In this document: piece by piece, positions 1-13,008 of the stretch
Numbering within the stretch: position 1 is the stretch's first letter
Layout: every line of letters starts with the position of its first letter
DNA from: Pristionchus mayeri
Taxonomy: Eukaryota; Nematoda; Chromadorea; Rhabditida; Neodiplogasteridae
Direction of reading: 5' to 3'
DNA: 64,000 nt
NCBI GenBank assembly: GCA_036245805.1
Contig: BTRK01000005.1
Span: 33,275,469-33,339,468 of the forward strand
Made by a program: the position numbers and the translations under genes
The notes under the pieces: model-generated
What the model was told of the DNA's origin: nothing
Seen by the model: the letters and a program-made list of their open reading frames with translations, nothing else
Database searches by the model: none

Positions 1-208
1 TCTCAAAGGAGTTGTGGGACTGAAAATCAGGGAATCTTTCCTAGAAATGAGTGAGGTAGAGGAGGAAGAGCGGGGTGAGCCAATTATCCAATAAGCACCG
101 AGGAATGATATGAATAATGGTAGAAAAGTAACCTTGAACATGTCTAGTAATGTTTGAAGCGAGCTCCTGTTGCTACACATCGTAATTGAGTGGCCTTTCT
201 GGACTAGG

Positions 209-1271
209 CTAATGAGATTTGCATCGTCTAAAGCATCTACAATAGCGATGCCTTGGCAAGAAATCAAACTCTTCGGCACAACGTCCAATGAGAACAATGA
301 CGTCATGCTTTGATACATCAAATGACGTCATAGTTCTCATTCGACCTAGTGCCGTCAATATGCATTTTCAAATCTTACCGAGTCTCTTCATAACCAAGCC
401 GATTCTAGCTGGAACCTTTCCCAAAAGAGCAAATGGCATTTCATTAATTGCAAATACGATATTTTTGCCAACCTGCTTACTGGACCAATCAATCGTCCTG
501 CGCAGTTGCAAATATGTTGATAAAGGCGGGCAAATAAAGTACACAATGGAGCCTTACCTTTGATCGAATGTGCTTGCACCCATTGCAATAAGTAGATTGT
601 TAAAGACCACGCCATCGATAAATTTATCGATCACGTTGTGATCCATTTGATCGATATGGTCGAGCTGAATTATGCCGTTAACAAATAACTGTTTAATTTA
701 TTATTTTTCTTACTTATGATTCTGTATTAATTTGGTCGTAACAAAGACAAATTAAATAATTGGCTCACGTTTGTTATCATGACACTAGACAGGAAAATTC
801 GTCCAGCTATGGCTTTCCGCGAGGCAAGATACGCAGCCACTTGGTAATTGCCATGCATTGTTCTGTGATCATTGAAAATGCTCGTGCATGGCAATCCGTC
901 TTTAATCTGTAAAACGCAACTCTTCCTCCAAAATGAACTTAGAAGGTTCTAATTGCACGAAAATGAAGAGAACGCCAATGAACTGTTAATGAGTGAGTAG
1001 CTCTACTTAAAAAAATTGCGTGACTCACCGAATTTTTTAAAGTCTGGTATGAATCGTTACTCACAATAATCTCATAAGTATGAGGTAAAGTGAGATCAGC
1101 CTTGGCCACGATTCTTTCGAGCAGAGAGCAGCTGAGCCGAACTTGCGTCCTGTCTGCTAAAGGTAGACTCTCAACGATGTTAATGAGCAGGTCTTCCGGG
1201 AGGCTGAGCAATGGGAAGTAGTCGATGGATGAGAGACGGACGAGGTCGAAGTCCTTCACTACGACCTCCAT
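209..1271 (-). CDS. F-box domain protein, five exons
   Basis: Exons on the minus strand, 5' to 3': 1271-1029, 906-769, 664-558, 497-379 and 345-209. All junctions have GT/AG ends and the phases join into 247 codons ending in TAG. The ATG follows directly after a TTACAG acceptor, which suggests spliced-leader trans-splicing. Residues about 19-60 form an F-box: LPEDLLINIVESLPLADR, then a leucine- and valine-rich helix with SCSLLERIV. The remaining ~185 residues have no motif I recognise; in other nematode F-box proteins this part usually binds the substrate. F-box proteins normally recruit substrates to an SCF (Skp1-cullin) ubiquitin ligase, so that role is inferred from the family. The last exon carries two TGACGTCA octamers 17 bp apart. 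The F-box exon is the firmest; the last two exons rest on open frame and splice phase alone. Confidence 0.72.
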
Positions 1272-2282
1272 CTGTAAGAGAGTTGGCTAAATCGTGATCT
1301 AGAATGCATAATTCGACATTTTCCATTCGGAGATTTGGCATGTGCGGAAAATTTAGAAATCAATCAACATAAACCAACAGAATAAAAAGAAGCCCTAGTT
1401 GAGAAGTGAAAAGGCTCGCTCGAATTCAAAGAGTGGCACGAGATGCAATCCATGTGGCAAAAGCAAACTGGTAGTGATAAGAAGAGTGATTCATCAATAT
1501 GAGTGTGAGCAGGTTTCGTCAGCAGAGACCATGCCAAGACGTCCCGACGGAGTAGTGTTATTCAGCTTTCTATGGTCTTCGATATTGGCGATGCATTGTA
1601 ATTTCGCTGTTTGTTTGTGTATGTTCCCATGTCATAGAAGGTTATTCACTTTCAGTTCAATCCAACCCATCATGTTCTGTGAAAACCCTCCCAAAACAAC
1701 AAGCAAATTAAATATTAAGCCATTTCATCGGTTTTTCAACGCGAGTTAAGCGGTGGTGGGTGCGATTCGTGAGTAGTCGGGAATCTTCGAATTTCGTAAA
1801 TATTTTCGTAAATAGGGAAAGGGGCAGGGCTTCACAGCAGTGGTAGTCACTCCTCCTTTGTCTGCGCCGTATGCACATCATCATTTCTGCAAACTGCAAA
1901 GATTTATCCAAAGATCAAGTGATACTGAAAATGTACATTGTGTGGTCTACAGGATCTGGTCTCTCAATGGGCAAAAATGTGAACAACAAAAGAAATTCGG
2001 ACATCCGTGGGTTTGAGCAAAGAATCAAATCTGTGAAAGGGCCAAAGATCGCAAACAGGGCGGAAAGCAGTCAACAGAGGGTGGAATTGAGATCCGTGAG
2101 AGAGGGGGGAAAGTGAAGAAAAACAGGATTAACGGGCTAGAAGGGACTCTGGAAATTTCTCAGTTTTTCCATTGAAAGGATCAAGTTTTAGTCCAATATC
2201 TCTGCTGATTTTCTGAGCTGGATCACAAGAGTTGCAAAGATTAAAGACCAGGTGCGTTCACTCTAAGGCCCCTACTGCATCA
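1272..2282. other. Intergenic spacer without a supported gene
   Basis: This 1.0 kb lies between the F-box gene and the small membrane protein gene. I saw only short open frames with no splice partners and no motif. The 5' regulatory DNA of the F-box gene and the 3' end of the membrane protein gene should both lie here. Confidence 0.5.
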
Positions 2283-3301
2283 TCACACCAAGAATGGGCT
2301 GTCGACCCGGGGGTATCGGGGACCGTTGGTGCCAGGAGGCCTGGACAGGTTGTGGTAGCGGGGCGGTGGGCTCGGGTACCGAGGATCTTTGTACCTCAGC
2401 CCGCAGCCTCCGCCTCCAGTCGGTGCGACGCTCGCCGGTCCGCCTGAGGAGGCAGATGATGAGGGTACTGTAGGTGGTCATGATCAGCACAACGATCGGC
2501 TACCGTACTCATTCTACCTTATTCCCACGAGTACCGTATCCTACAGTACCCCACTCGGCTACCGTATACCTGAAGCAGAGATGTAGTGCTGTCGCTTGGG
2601 TGGTCGATCGCAGCAGCAGAGAGTGATCAGGACGAAGAGGATGATGATCGCGAAGGCTGCCAGACCAGCGGCTGAGAGATGGATCTTTGATTGTTGATCT
2701 TTGATTGAGGTTGAGTTTCTGATCTCTGGACTTTAGAGTTTCTCTTAAAATTTTTCGCAGTTAGAGAATGAAAGAACTAAGAGGAGAACGAGCTCATTTG
2801 TTCGCCTTTCCTCATCCGTTTTATGGAAAGGACGCGTACTCAGAAGGCTGAATCTTTCATCTTTAGAATTCCTTAAACCAGACGAGAATTCACATTGCAT
2901 AGGGAGATTTTTGTGTTTGCAGAAGTCGCATATTCACAGATGAATTCTGTGCGTATCTCGATCATTTGCTGGATAAGTAAGGATATTTTGGGTTAATATT
3001 TTTTTGTTTTGATAGCATTTTGCATGCTGAATAGTGATTGAAAAGTGTTAGATTGGATTCTAATTTGGGTTGAAGCTCACCGAAAATGCCCGCGACCGCC
3101 ACGTGCGAGGTGCTGTTGCTGTCCTGAATGCGATCTTTGAACTCCCGAGTCCAAATCTACCGTAATCCACGTCTAGAGTACCCTACCGTAACCCACCGCA
3201 AGCGCGCCCCAGACATCCGATGCTTGGACGAGTGGCGGAGAGAGGAGAAGAAGCAGGAGGAAGGGAAGGAGGAGAAGCGAGTCGACCGCCCCACGAGACA
3301 T
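2283..3301 (-). CDS. Small type I membrane protein with PPxY cytoplasmic tail
   Basis: Exons (minus): 3301-3182, 3123-3081, 2671-2570 and 2443-2283. Phases agree at every junction and give 141 residues. Residues 1-27 are a classic signal peptide: MSRGAVDS, then a run of leucines, then SPPLVQA as likely cleavage site. A ~25-residue ectodomain follows with one N-glycosylation sequon (NST, about residue 43). A membrane helix spans about 53-75 (AAFAIIILFVLITL), ending in CCC and basic DRPPKR. The cytoplasmic tail is rich in Gly, Pro, Tyr and Arg and contains PPRY, a PPxY motif that typically binds WW domains such as those of Nedd4-type ligases. The layout recalls Shisa-like adaptors, but the cysteine-rich ectodomain of that family is absent, so no family is assigned. 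Two acceptors carry ATCAAAGATC-type motifs just upstream. The exon 1 donor is the least certain point. Confidence 0.62.
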
Positions 3302-3460
3302 TCGAGATGAGGAGTGAGGAGAGGAGAGAGGGGAGGAGGAAAGATGAGGGAAAATAATGAATGCAATCTGGAAAGTGCAAGACGTAATTGAAAATGTGAC
3401 AGGATTATAAAAAAGAATAGTCAAATCAGACAATTCGCTTTGCAGGGAATATGAATGACC

Positions 3461-3624
3461 ACAAGAAATTAGTGTTGTTATTGCGAGCGCTCATCGCTCG
3501 GCGAGCGATGGGAAATGACCGAGCGCTCGTCAGTGTTGAATGATAGGGCGAGCGCTCAAGCGCTCGCTCATTTCCCATCGCTCGCCGAGCGATGAGCGCT
3601 CGCCATAACAACACTACAAGAAAT
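3461..3624. mobile_element. Palindromic MITE with 9-bp target-site duplication
   Basis: A 146 bp palindrome (3470-3615) begins TAGTGTTGTTAT and ends ATAACAACACT. Arms of about 50 bp are built from GCGAGCGCTC and CGCTCGGCGAGCG blocks and are near-perfect inverted copies. Both sides are flanked by ACAAGAAAT (3461-3469 and 3616-3624), a 9-bp target duplication. That length is typical of Mutator-like (MULE) insertions. No coding capacity. Confidence 0.75.
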
Positions 3625-4956
3625 GATCCTGATCATAACGCGAATAATAAGATGATTTCTTGCCCAGCCATCCCTAGTTGGGAAAAAATTGTTACCTAGG
3701 ATTATCGAGTAAGTGAGGAAAGTAGATGTGAGGAACCAAGCAACAGGAAAGGAAAAAGGATACGCAAAGTAGGGCCGAGCTGGGCGGTTCTAAAAATCGT
3801 TTAGCTCTCCCTATTTCGCTCTTTTCCTTCCGTCTGTCACGAGCCCCGTGTTTTCCCAGGGCAGTTTCCAGAAAGCGCTGCCTGTCTGACAGTAGCAGTA
3901 TGGCAGTATTGGTGAGGAGGAGACTGACGTCCTTGGCCGGTGCGAAACGGTCAGGAACAGATCTAGTAGAGCTCGAGAAATGATACATCTCTTCATTCTA
4001 CACACAATTCAATCAGTCGAGAGAGTATAGAAAATGAAGGGACCTTCCTATCTCGAATTTTGAACTCTAGTATCTAGTAAGCAGCTGAGAAGAAATGCAA
4101 TCGGGGAAAGGGATAGCTTTTCCTCGTTTCTCCTAATGTCTGGCGACTCTTTGGATTTCGTCGCGAGGCTAAAAGTGCTAAGCGAGTTACAAGTATCCCT
4201 TGCTGATTGCCCATTTCCTTCCTTCCTTCCTTCCTTCCGGGTTTTGACTATTCTTAGGCATAATACGCTGCTCGATGATTGGTGAAGCGTGTGCCGGATG
4301 GGAAACATCGCCATGTAGGTCCCTGAAAACACCACGATTTCAGCGTGATCTTAGGCCGCACTCGATTACAGTTGAGTGAAATATTTATCGTATGATGTAG
4401 TATGCATCTATTGGTTTCTCTCAATTTTTTTGGAAATTAATAGTGAGGCTGAAACAGATCTCTTTCATCCGGTAAACTTTGCAAGTTCTTCCCTTGTTTG
4501 AACACTAGTACGTTGAGGTATAAATATCGATTTATCTCACAAGCTCTTTGTATGCACAGTAAGGCTTTCCTAATAATACAATGTAAACGTAAATGATCTT
4601 CGGTCGTAATAAATGATATGAAATTCTGAATAGTTTTTGTGATGAAACGCTGACTAGAATGGGCTGCAATACACAACAGTTATCAGTTATCACGTCTTGG
4701 AGGGACAAATCGGGGGGTGCTTTCGGAATGGTTCGATGCTAGAATTGAGCAAGACCGTGGCAAAGTTACGGTAGCGGGAAATACGGTATGATTTGGATAT
4801 TAAATAGCACTCGTTGTGAGAGAGGAAATGGAGGGAAAGTGCGGTGAAAATACTTTTTGAACGCAGGGACACTGATGGAAAATGCTCGAAAACATTGGTA
4901 AAGGCATGTTTAGAGACAACTAGAAATAACAATAAAAAATCAATAAAATACAATTG
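3625..4956. other. Intergenic spacer with a (TTCC)n tract
   Basis: This holds the 3' flank of the phosphatase gene and the upstream region of the small membrane protein gene. The only distinct feature is a (TTCC)6 microsatellite at 4215-4238. No gene could be supported on either strand. Confidence 0.5.
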
Positions 4957-7900
4957 CTAAACAGCGGAAACTTCCTGAATATCGTAGCGAGAGTCAGTGT
5001 CCATCGAGGAGATCGACTGGATGTCACGCGTTCGATTCAGACCTCTGCAAGTATTTCAATTAGCATTGACCATGTTTCCTATCTATCATCACAGTGAGCC
5101 TCGAATCGTGAACAAACATCCCGAATCCAACAGTTTCCTTAGAGTTTCTTTGAATTTCGCAACATCGTCTTTAGTTCCATTTGAAGGATTTACCAGTAGC
5201 AAGTCGAAATTCAATCTACAACTCGAAACTCACTAACTTCGACTTGAGGTAGAGTACGACGGCGTCGTAGAGAGAGGAGTACTGCTCCGAGCTCTGCACC
5301 ATCTTGATGCGCTGCTCACGCAACCGCTTCACTCGCCCCATTACCTGCGATTATTAGTTGAGATTATTGATTGATACGATCAATAACTTGAAATTTGGAA
5401 AGTTACAGAAAAATACTTGAACATTGTGAAAGCACCAGCGAAACGATATCATTTTTTTTGAACGAAAGAAAAATCGTGCGACTATCGAATTATACGAAGC
5501 TATTCCAATTTACGTTTCACAAGAGTCACTTGTGAAACGTAAATGAAACTTTAAAAGATAGAGATGTCATCAGCTCACATCAATAGGTTCGAGGGGATTG
5601 GCGTCGATGGCCGAGATCAACTGCCAGAGGGCGATGAAGACACCCGTTCGACCAATGCCCGCACTGCAATTATGATAATTAGTTATTTAATTATGTAAAT
5701 AAAAAATATGCAATTATGCAGAATAAGCCCTGAATCACAAGCACTTCAATAGGATTGTAGTCCTCTTTCCAGGAATGCGCATTTGTGACAGAGTACGTTT
5801 CACAACTTTAATAAGAATTATCGATTGAGAAATTTTTGTTTTTTCTTTACACGAAATACAACAATACTAATAAATTACGCAATAATAGTTCTCAGATTTC
5901 ATACGAACACCAAGCCAATTCCGAAAATAAGTGTAAAAACATTCGCTTCGCAATTTACACTGCATGTCAGCCAGCACCCGAAAAAAAAACACTTAAACAA
6001 CAACAACAATGAATTAAAAAATTACCTGCAGTGCACCAGGACGGGACTGGTCTTCCCCCGATGGTGATCTTTGATCTTTAGTACGAGATCGAGCAAGTTC
6101 TGCGTGTTCTCGGGGCCCTTGGCGTCTAGCCAATCCTCGAAGTGGAACTGAGTCACCTGAGGAAATCATCGATCAATGAGGTCGATATCCTACATTATCG
6201 ATTACAAATATAACTAACTTAAAAGTAATTGCCATTGCTATATGCTCAATTTAGACTAACAATAAGAGGAATTCGTGGATTTCGTATCTACTTCTGTGAT
6301 AGTGCATCTCTCGTTTCCTCACAAAATTTAATTTGTTCATTAGCATAATGACATTTTAAAAATTGGCAAAAGCGCTCTCAGACAAATGCCTCGGATTCCC
6401 CATGGTCTGGATTAGTGGTAGGACTCGTCATCTATTTTGTTCTTCACTGAGTGCTGCGGGTGGGAGTAGAACTCCCAACCATCGGGGCACCAGCCCCGAG
6501 CCTTAACCACTAGGCTATGGCAGCAGGTATTCTCCCGCCGCTGAAAGGGAGCAAACTAGGCTGCCTTATGAATGAGGGAAAGAGCACTGCTGATTCTAGT
6601 GCCTCATTCTAGTGTCCATTCCCACGGACAGTCAGGTATTGCGCATCAAATACAAATTATCATAGTGAGAAAGCGAGCGATGTCTCATTTGGTGGAGGAA
6701 GGACGGTCTAGCCGGAGAGAACCCGAAAACCGCAAGCATTTCAAAATAAAGGAAGAACAAAGATTTCAAGCCCTTACACTTCTGGTTTCGTCCCCGAGGC
6801 TGACGTCGAAGGTGCGCTGGATGGCACTGGCGTACTCGGTGACGGCTACGAGCTCCACCCGAATCGCGCCTTCAAAGAGGATATGACACTGCATCTTCAA
6901 TTATGTTTTCCGCAGAAATAAGTGCTGATTGGAAACTATTGTTCATCAACCTATCTAACAGTATGCCTGCAATCGATTCTCGCTACCGTAACCCTCCTGA
7001 ACGTACCGTATTCGGCCGTAGTGCCCAGCTCGTTGGGCCAATACTGCGCGCATTTCAGCTGAAATTAACATCTTTTATTTATTTATTTTTGCATCTACGA
7101 AGCACTCACATCACTGTTCAATGTTAGACATTGTTGGTTTGAATTACCTGTGAAACCTAACGGTACTAGGTTTTCAATTTCATAGAGCCGAACGCAAATG
7201 GTCGATTTATATCTGCGTCACTCAATTTTACAACCCCTGACTAGTCAAGCACATCGGCTATTGTTATTGTGCAGCCCCTTTTATATCTTGGATACAGTAA
7301 CTTTTCGGTTACAGTACCTTGAGATGCAGTAGATCAACTGTACCTTCAGGTGTTCGATGCACCGCGTGAGCATCACGAGGCAATCCACGCGCTCCTGCCA
7401 GATCATCTCCCAGAAGTGAGCTACCGTATTCTGAATTTTAAAAAATCAATAATTTCACAAGGAAATCAATTTTTCTTTGTAAAATAGTACTCTCTCTCAT
7501 TTTCAGCACGATAATGCGATATCAATAGAGTGAACGAATGGACGAAGACTAATGACAACCGGGAAATTCACTTTGCCCGTTCTACGTACTCTTTCGCCCC
7601 CCCCCCTCTAACAGGGAAGCATGAAGAGAGTGCGACTCACTTCTCTTCCCTGGGGGATCATCTCGGGAGGGCCGATGGGGCCTTGAGCTGCGATGAACTC
7701 GTTGCGAGAGTTGTCGTTGTTCTGAATGGAGTGTGAACAGGAAATAATCAAAAAAACCAAAAGAGATCATAAACTAACTCTTGAGGCTTCTAAAGTTTGC
7801 TTAGAGCTCTCAAACGAGTTTCCTTTTACTATGATGTCCTCTAGGAAAAGCCGGTGCAAACATTTTTTGTTCAGTTTGAATGAGTTTCGCGATAAATTCA

Positions 7901-10900
7901 TCTGACGATACATTCAGGAAACATCGATAGTGTTACTCCCAACATTTAAAGAAATTAATACTGCGAATGTCGAACGCATTCTGATTCACTGATGCTGACA
8001 TTTTAATATGAACCAAAGATCAAAGATCACATACCTGAATATAGCTGGCGTTGATGTACGAGTCTTCCGACGGTCGATCGTGTAGAACGACGCGATTGTG
8101 ATCGACTGAATAAAAACAAAATTACAAAATACGCAACATTTTTGTATGAAATATCGATATTTTATTTCAAATTCCGATAAGATCTGCGTACTCACACGTG
8201 AGAACATCGAAGAATCGATTCCTCCTCATGTTCGTTTCGCTGATAGTCGTCGTTTTCTTCTCCATCAGCGTAAAAGTTTGTCGATTCAAAGACTTAATTT
8301 AATAATATTATGATTGATGCTGAGGGAGAACACGAAAATGAGGAGAGTGATCTACCTCGAATTCCTCATACAGCAACAACCCGTCGTCCTTCTTCAATAA
8401 TTGGACGCGATTTGCGAAATTGCTCACGGGAATGCTCCTGAAACACGAATATTACCTAAAAGACAAATATCACCAGAGATCAAAGATAAACTCACGTATC
8501 AACGGCGATCGGTTGCTCCATCGCCTCCTGTGAGATGGTGGGGATGTGGATTCGATCGGGTCTGAAAGAGGTTATCTCACTGCTGATAGCATTCAAGTAG
8601 TATTATTGATTGAACAATACAACGTAAGCCACGGATTGTTCATGCAAAGTTATTGCTATTATGGATAGGGATTCTAGAGCAACTCCACTTTTAGTGAGAT
8701 GAATAGAGGTTTTGACAGGTGAAATGCCGAACGCAATCGATGTTTATAATGGGGAAAGGAAGGGGATTGGCAAATAACTGTATTTCACGTTCTCTGTAAG
8801 CGTTACGAGTTACCCTAACTGGAACGACATGGAAAAAACAAGAGGGAAACCGAACCGATGCAATCTCCTCGTGAGACTCCTCGCAGAGGGCGGTGGTTGC
8901 GGGCCCTCGCTTGCCTAAAGCGTAAGGTTTGACTATGACCTTAAGCCTTAAGGTCGCTCTTAGGCTCCCTAAGGTCTTAGAGACTTAGTGGTGCTCACTT
9001 TTCTCTCTTCGTACACGAGATGGTGCGGCGAGAGGTGCGCATCGAATGCTGGCGAAACGGCGCGACTGCAACTTCAATTATGGAAAAATTTCACACTTTC
9101 CACGATTTTATGATTTCCAACCACCCAGAGATTACGATACTGATAAAAGCAAAGAGATCAAGATTAGTGATAGCTCGGTGAAGCATAACTGGCAATGATC
9201 AGAAATTCAAAATTTAATTTAATTTGCCGCTCGAGCTATTTCGAGGCTCTGTGCTGCAGCGACAGGGTAGAAGTGCTACCGCGAACTAATTTTATCTCCG
9301 TACAGTATCCCGATCTACAGTACCCAAGCAAGCCATTTCAAGCAGTGGTGTGTGAAACCTACGCAATAATGCGGTTAGATCGCTCATTGTCGGTGCATTT
9401 TGATGCTTTGATGTATCTACAAGCAAAATCATAAAACACACAATACAATACAACACAATTTTTATTCAGGCCTCAGGTCACGCTCAATCTCACATTATCA
9501 AGAACAAGTTGTCACGCAATGATACGCCATGATGCTATATTTTTGTGATGAACCCTCATTGCGTAAGTATCGTGATGAACGGCATGACATCGGACTCCAG
9601 AACTTATTTAGAGGCTTACCGTTTTGCTTTCTTCCTTTTCCTCGCTATTGCTATTCCGATACACAACGCGAAGGCGGTCAGGAGAAGAAACACCGAACCG
9701 AGACAGATTAGGATGATGTCGAGGGCTGCAATTAGGGGTTTTAATTAGATCTTAAAGGAGTGCTCCGGGGAATGAATGCTAGGGAGTCCCACCACGAGAA
9801 TTCTGCGCTCTCAATGGGAAACTGTAGCGAATTTAACCAGAGAAAGAGGCGAATGTGAAGTAGCGCAAGTGAAACATAAAAGGATCAGTCACGTCCCTGC
9901 GCTATCAATGAACTTTGCCCGTCTGTAAATAGCCTCAGAGTCGTCTGTGGGACTTCGGACAAAGTGGTTTCTGATCGGGTTAGTGGCCTCTACAATATCC
10001 GCACGGTCACTGTGGGTGACTGAACATTCCCCGGAGCACCCCTTTAATGAATTATTTTACTTTATTTTGTCGCCTTTACTGTTGCTACAAAATCGTTTCA
10101 CCCTCCGCACTCAATCCCTTTACTTAGCGGTGAAACCTACAATGTTCTCTGTGATCAGTCTTTCCGAAGTGAACTTTGTAAAAAGGCATTCTCGAAGAGA
10201 TGACGAGCTCTTCTTTGGTTCGTTATTCCCCATCCTTCATCCTATTGGCTTTCAATCGTATTTCAAAGGTCACCCCGCTTTTTGCCCTCTGCCCTTGCCC
10301 TCGCCGATGCACACCACAGGGTACGCAGCGATGTCTGCACTCTCTCCAATCCACACACTCTCTCGCCCACTCTGACGGACGAGAGAGCTCGTGTAATGAA
10401 GAGAGCACAGCTAGCAGTAATCCAGTGCCAAATCCGCCGCAACCTTGATCCATCTATTCTGTCTGCACTCTCTCCTATATGCGTGCTCTCTAATTTCCTC
10501 TGACCGACGAGATAGCATGGCAATCGAGGAGAGTCCCTTACTTCGGCCGAATTGCACCATAATAGAGAAGGGAGAAGCTGGTGATCACCGGGTCATCTGA
10601 AGATTATCACGGGATGGATTTCAAATGCGAATTCGTACCGGAAATAAATCACAAAGTAATATTAACAAATATTCAGAGAAAATAATGATATCGGAGGCGA
10701 TATACGTCCAAAGTACAGACAAGGTGTTCAAGTGGAATAATAGAGAGATCGAAAGTGCTAGTAGCAAAAGAGAAATAACATGTGCTAACGGTATCGGTCT
10801 AGTCAGACGATTAATTTCCCGTGTAACGCAATCAGCAAAACAAGAAACGGTGTCTGGAATGCAGTACAACACACAGCAAAATACACGTATCACTGGTCCC

Positions 10901-12960
10901 TGATTCAAGGTGCAATGTAGAGTCATCGGAGAAATACCTGGATATCGCAACCGGCCTAGTCACTTCGATTTCACCACAGTCCTCCAGGGAGTTCAAAGTA
11001 CGGCGTCTCTCAATTTCCTGCACTCTCTCATCAAGCGAGAGAGCATGTAAAATGGAGAGACGATAGACTGAGTCAGTGTGAAAACGACAATATTTGCGAA
11101 TCCCCTGCCTTGCGGTTTTCGCCTTATCAACCACACGATGTTTACGGTGATAATGGAGCGAATCTCGACAATGGACGAGGAATGGTGGAGGGAAAATCGC
11201 AGGTTTTGGCTGCTTATATATACTGTCTAGATGCAATGAAGGCATAACGGACGTCTGTGAATCACAAATGATGAAAATGATAGGGAATTGGGTAATCAAC
11301 AGATAACTACTTCAGAAATATGCTCTCTATATATTTAGATCGTCCATTCAGTTAACAAAGATCTCGTTGGACGAAGAACGAGGAAAAGTTATCAGTGAAC
11401 ATGCAACAATCTAGTCAGCACTTCGAATTGGATTCGTCGAGGGGGAAACCACGTTTCTCCGTTAAAAGGCTAGAAAAAAACGAGGAATATGAGATTAATG
11501 CGTTCGAAATAGGGGGGGTCGTAGCATCAGTTTTTGCTTTGAATGCGCCGCTAATGAGGCTGTTGATGGGCTGATGATGAGGTGATGGTATGAGAATGAT
11601 CCTCTTCATCTTGGCGATTTATCGAGAGGGGTGAAAGAGTGTGGAAATCGAGGAGAGGAGTGATTATAGAGGGGGCAGTAGTAGTGGTGTGGGGGCTCAG
11701 AGGAGGTAGGGGAGGTCGGGAGGGGGAAGGAAGCGAGAGGAAATGACCCATCAATCCAGTGGAGATCTACGATTCACTCGAGTCGAGGCAGGAAGAGAGA
11801 GATCAATCCCTCCTGGCATAATAGCCCCAGGGCAGATATTTGTGGCGATACTTTGAAGCTGCTGCACGAATAGCTTCGGAATACGGATTGTTATGAACTA
11901 CGACGAACTGCGTGCTGATCTTTGATCTGTGGAGGATGAATAGGGAAGAAGAAAACAGAAACCAGGCAAAAGTGGCGTACAGACCCTGCCAATTTAGTTT
12001 TCGCTTTGAGTGGTAGCGGTCGAAGGATTTATGAGCCTAAGGAACGATCTGGGGGACGAAAAGAAAGAAGAAAACAATATCAAACGAGGAAAAACAATAG
12101 CAAAGCGCAGCGAAAACAGGGCTGTAATGAAGGTGATGAGGAGGCGTCATGGTGCAAGGCGAGAAGCGAAAATAGTATGCGGTTACAGCAGCAGCTGTAC
12201 GGTAATGAGAAGGAGCGCCTACCACTCTTTCCCCGGTATAGGAACAGACGCTGAATATAGACAAAAACACTTAAACTAGAACGTCAATGCATAGAGAAAA
12301 TTGCTCCTGACCGCTCCGAGTCGGTTCGAATCTTCTCCCTTCTCTATGAGGTATGGCTCTAGTAAAGTAGAATAGTAACAAAGGCAGTGGGGAGAGGGAG
12401 GGGGAGGGGGGAGGCTAAAGGGGTGGGGGATGCACACCTTCTCTCGCCAACTGTCCGGAACAGAAAATGACGCGCGTTCGCTCTTTTCCATGCGAAAAAC
12501 ACGCAGGACCGCAGTATGAAAGGAGAGGGGAGTCACCTCTCTGCAGAGACGTTAACTGTTAAGGGAGTAAATACAAGAGCATGTCTCCATTATGTGCATC
12601 CTCAACGTTTTCTGGCAGATGAGAGATAATGCTAAGCACAGAGAGTAACATTGACATCCCGGTAGTGGAATAAGACTACGAGAAATTAGCTGAATGATCA
12701 GATTAATAATTATTTCAAGAGCGATTTCGAGGAAATATCAAGGGCAATCGCGTCGCTCCCTTGATCTGCCTTTGAAACGCATCCAAGAAAATCTGGTCAA
12801 TCTTGAATCAACAATACAAAAATAAAGACACATTCTTCGTCTGAAAAATCTTCTCTATGTCAAATATTTGATCTCTTGACCAAATGGTGTTGAGACTACT
12901 ATCGAAAACAGCGCTTCACCCTCTATTAGGCAGGTAAGTGGCGGGTATATCAAATTTCCT

Positions 12961-13008
<48 letters not shown>

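Noticed and set aside
10832..11299. 155-codon minus-strand frame
   Set aside because: Overlaps a hairpin repeat copy, no domain, no splice support.
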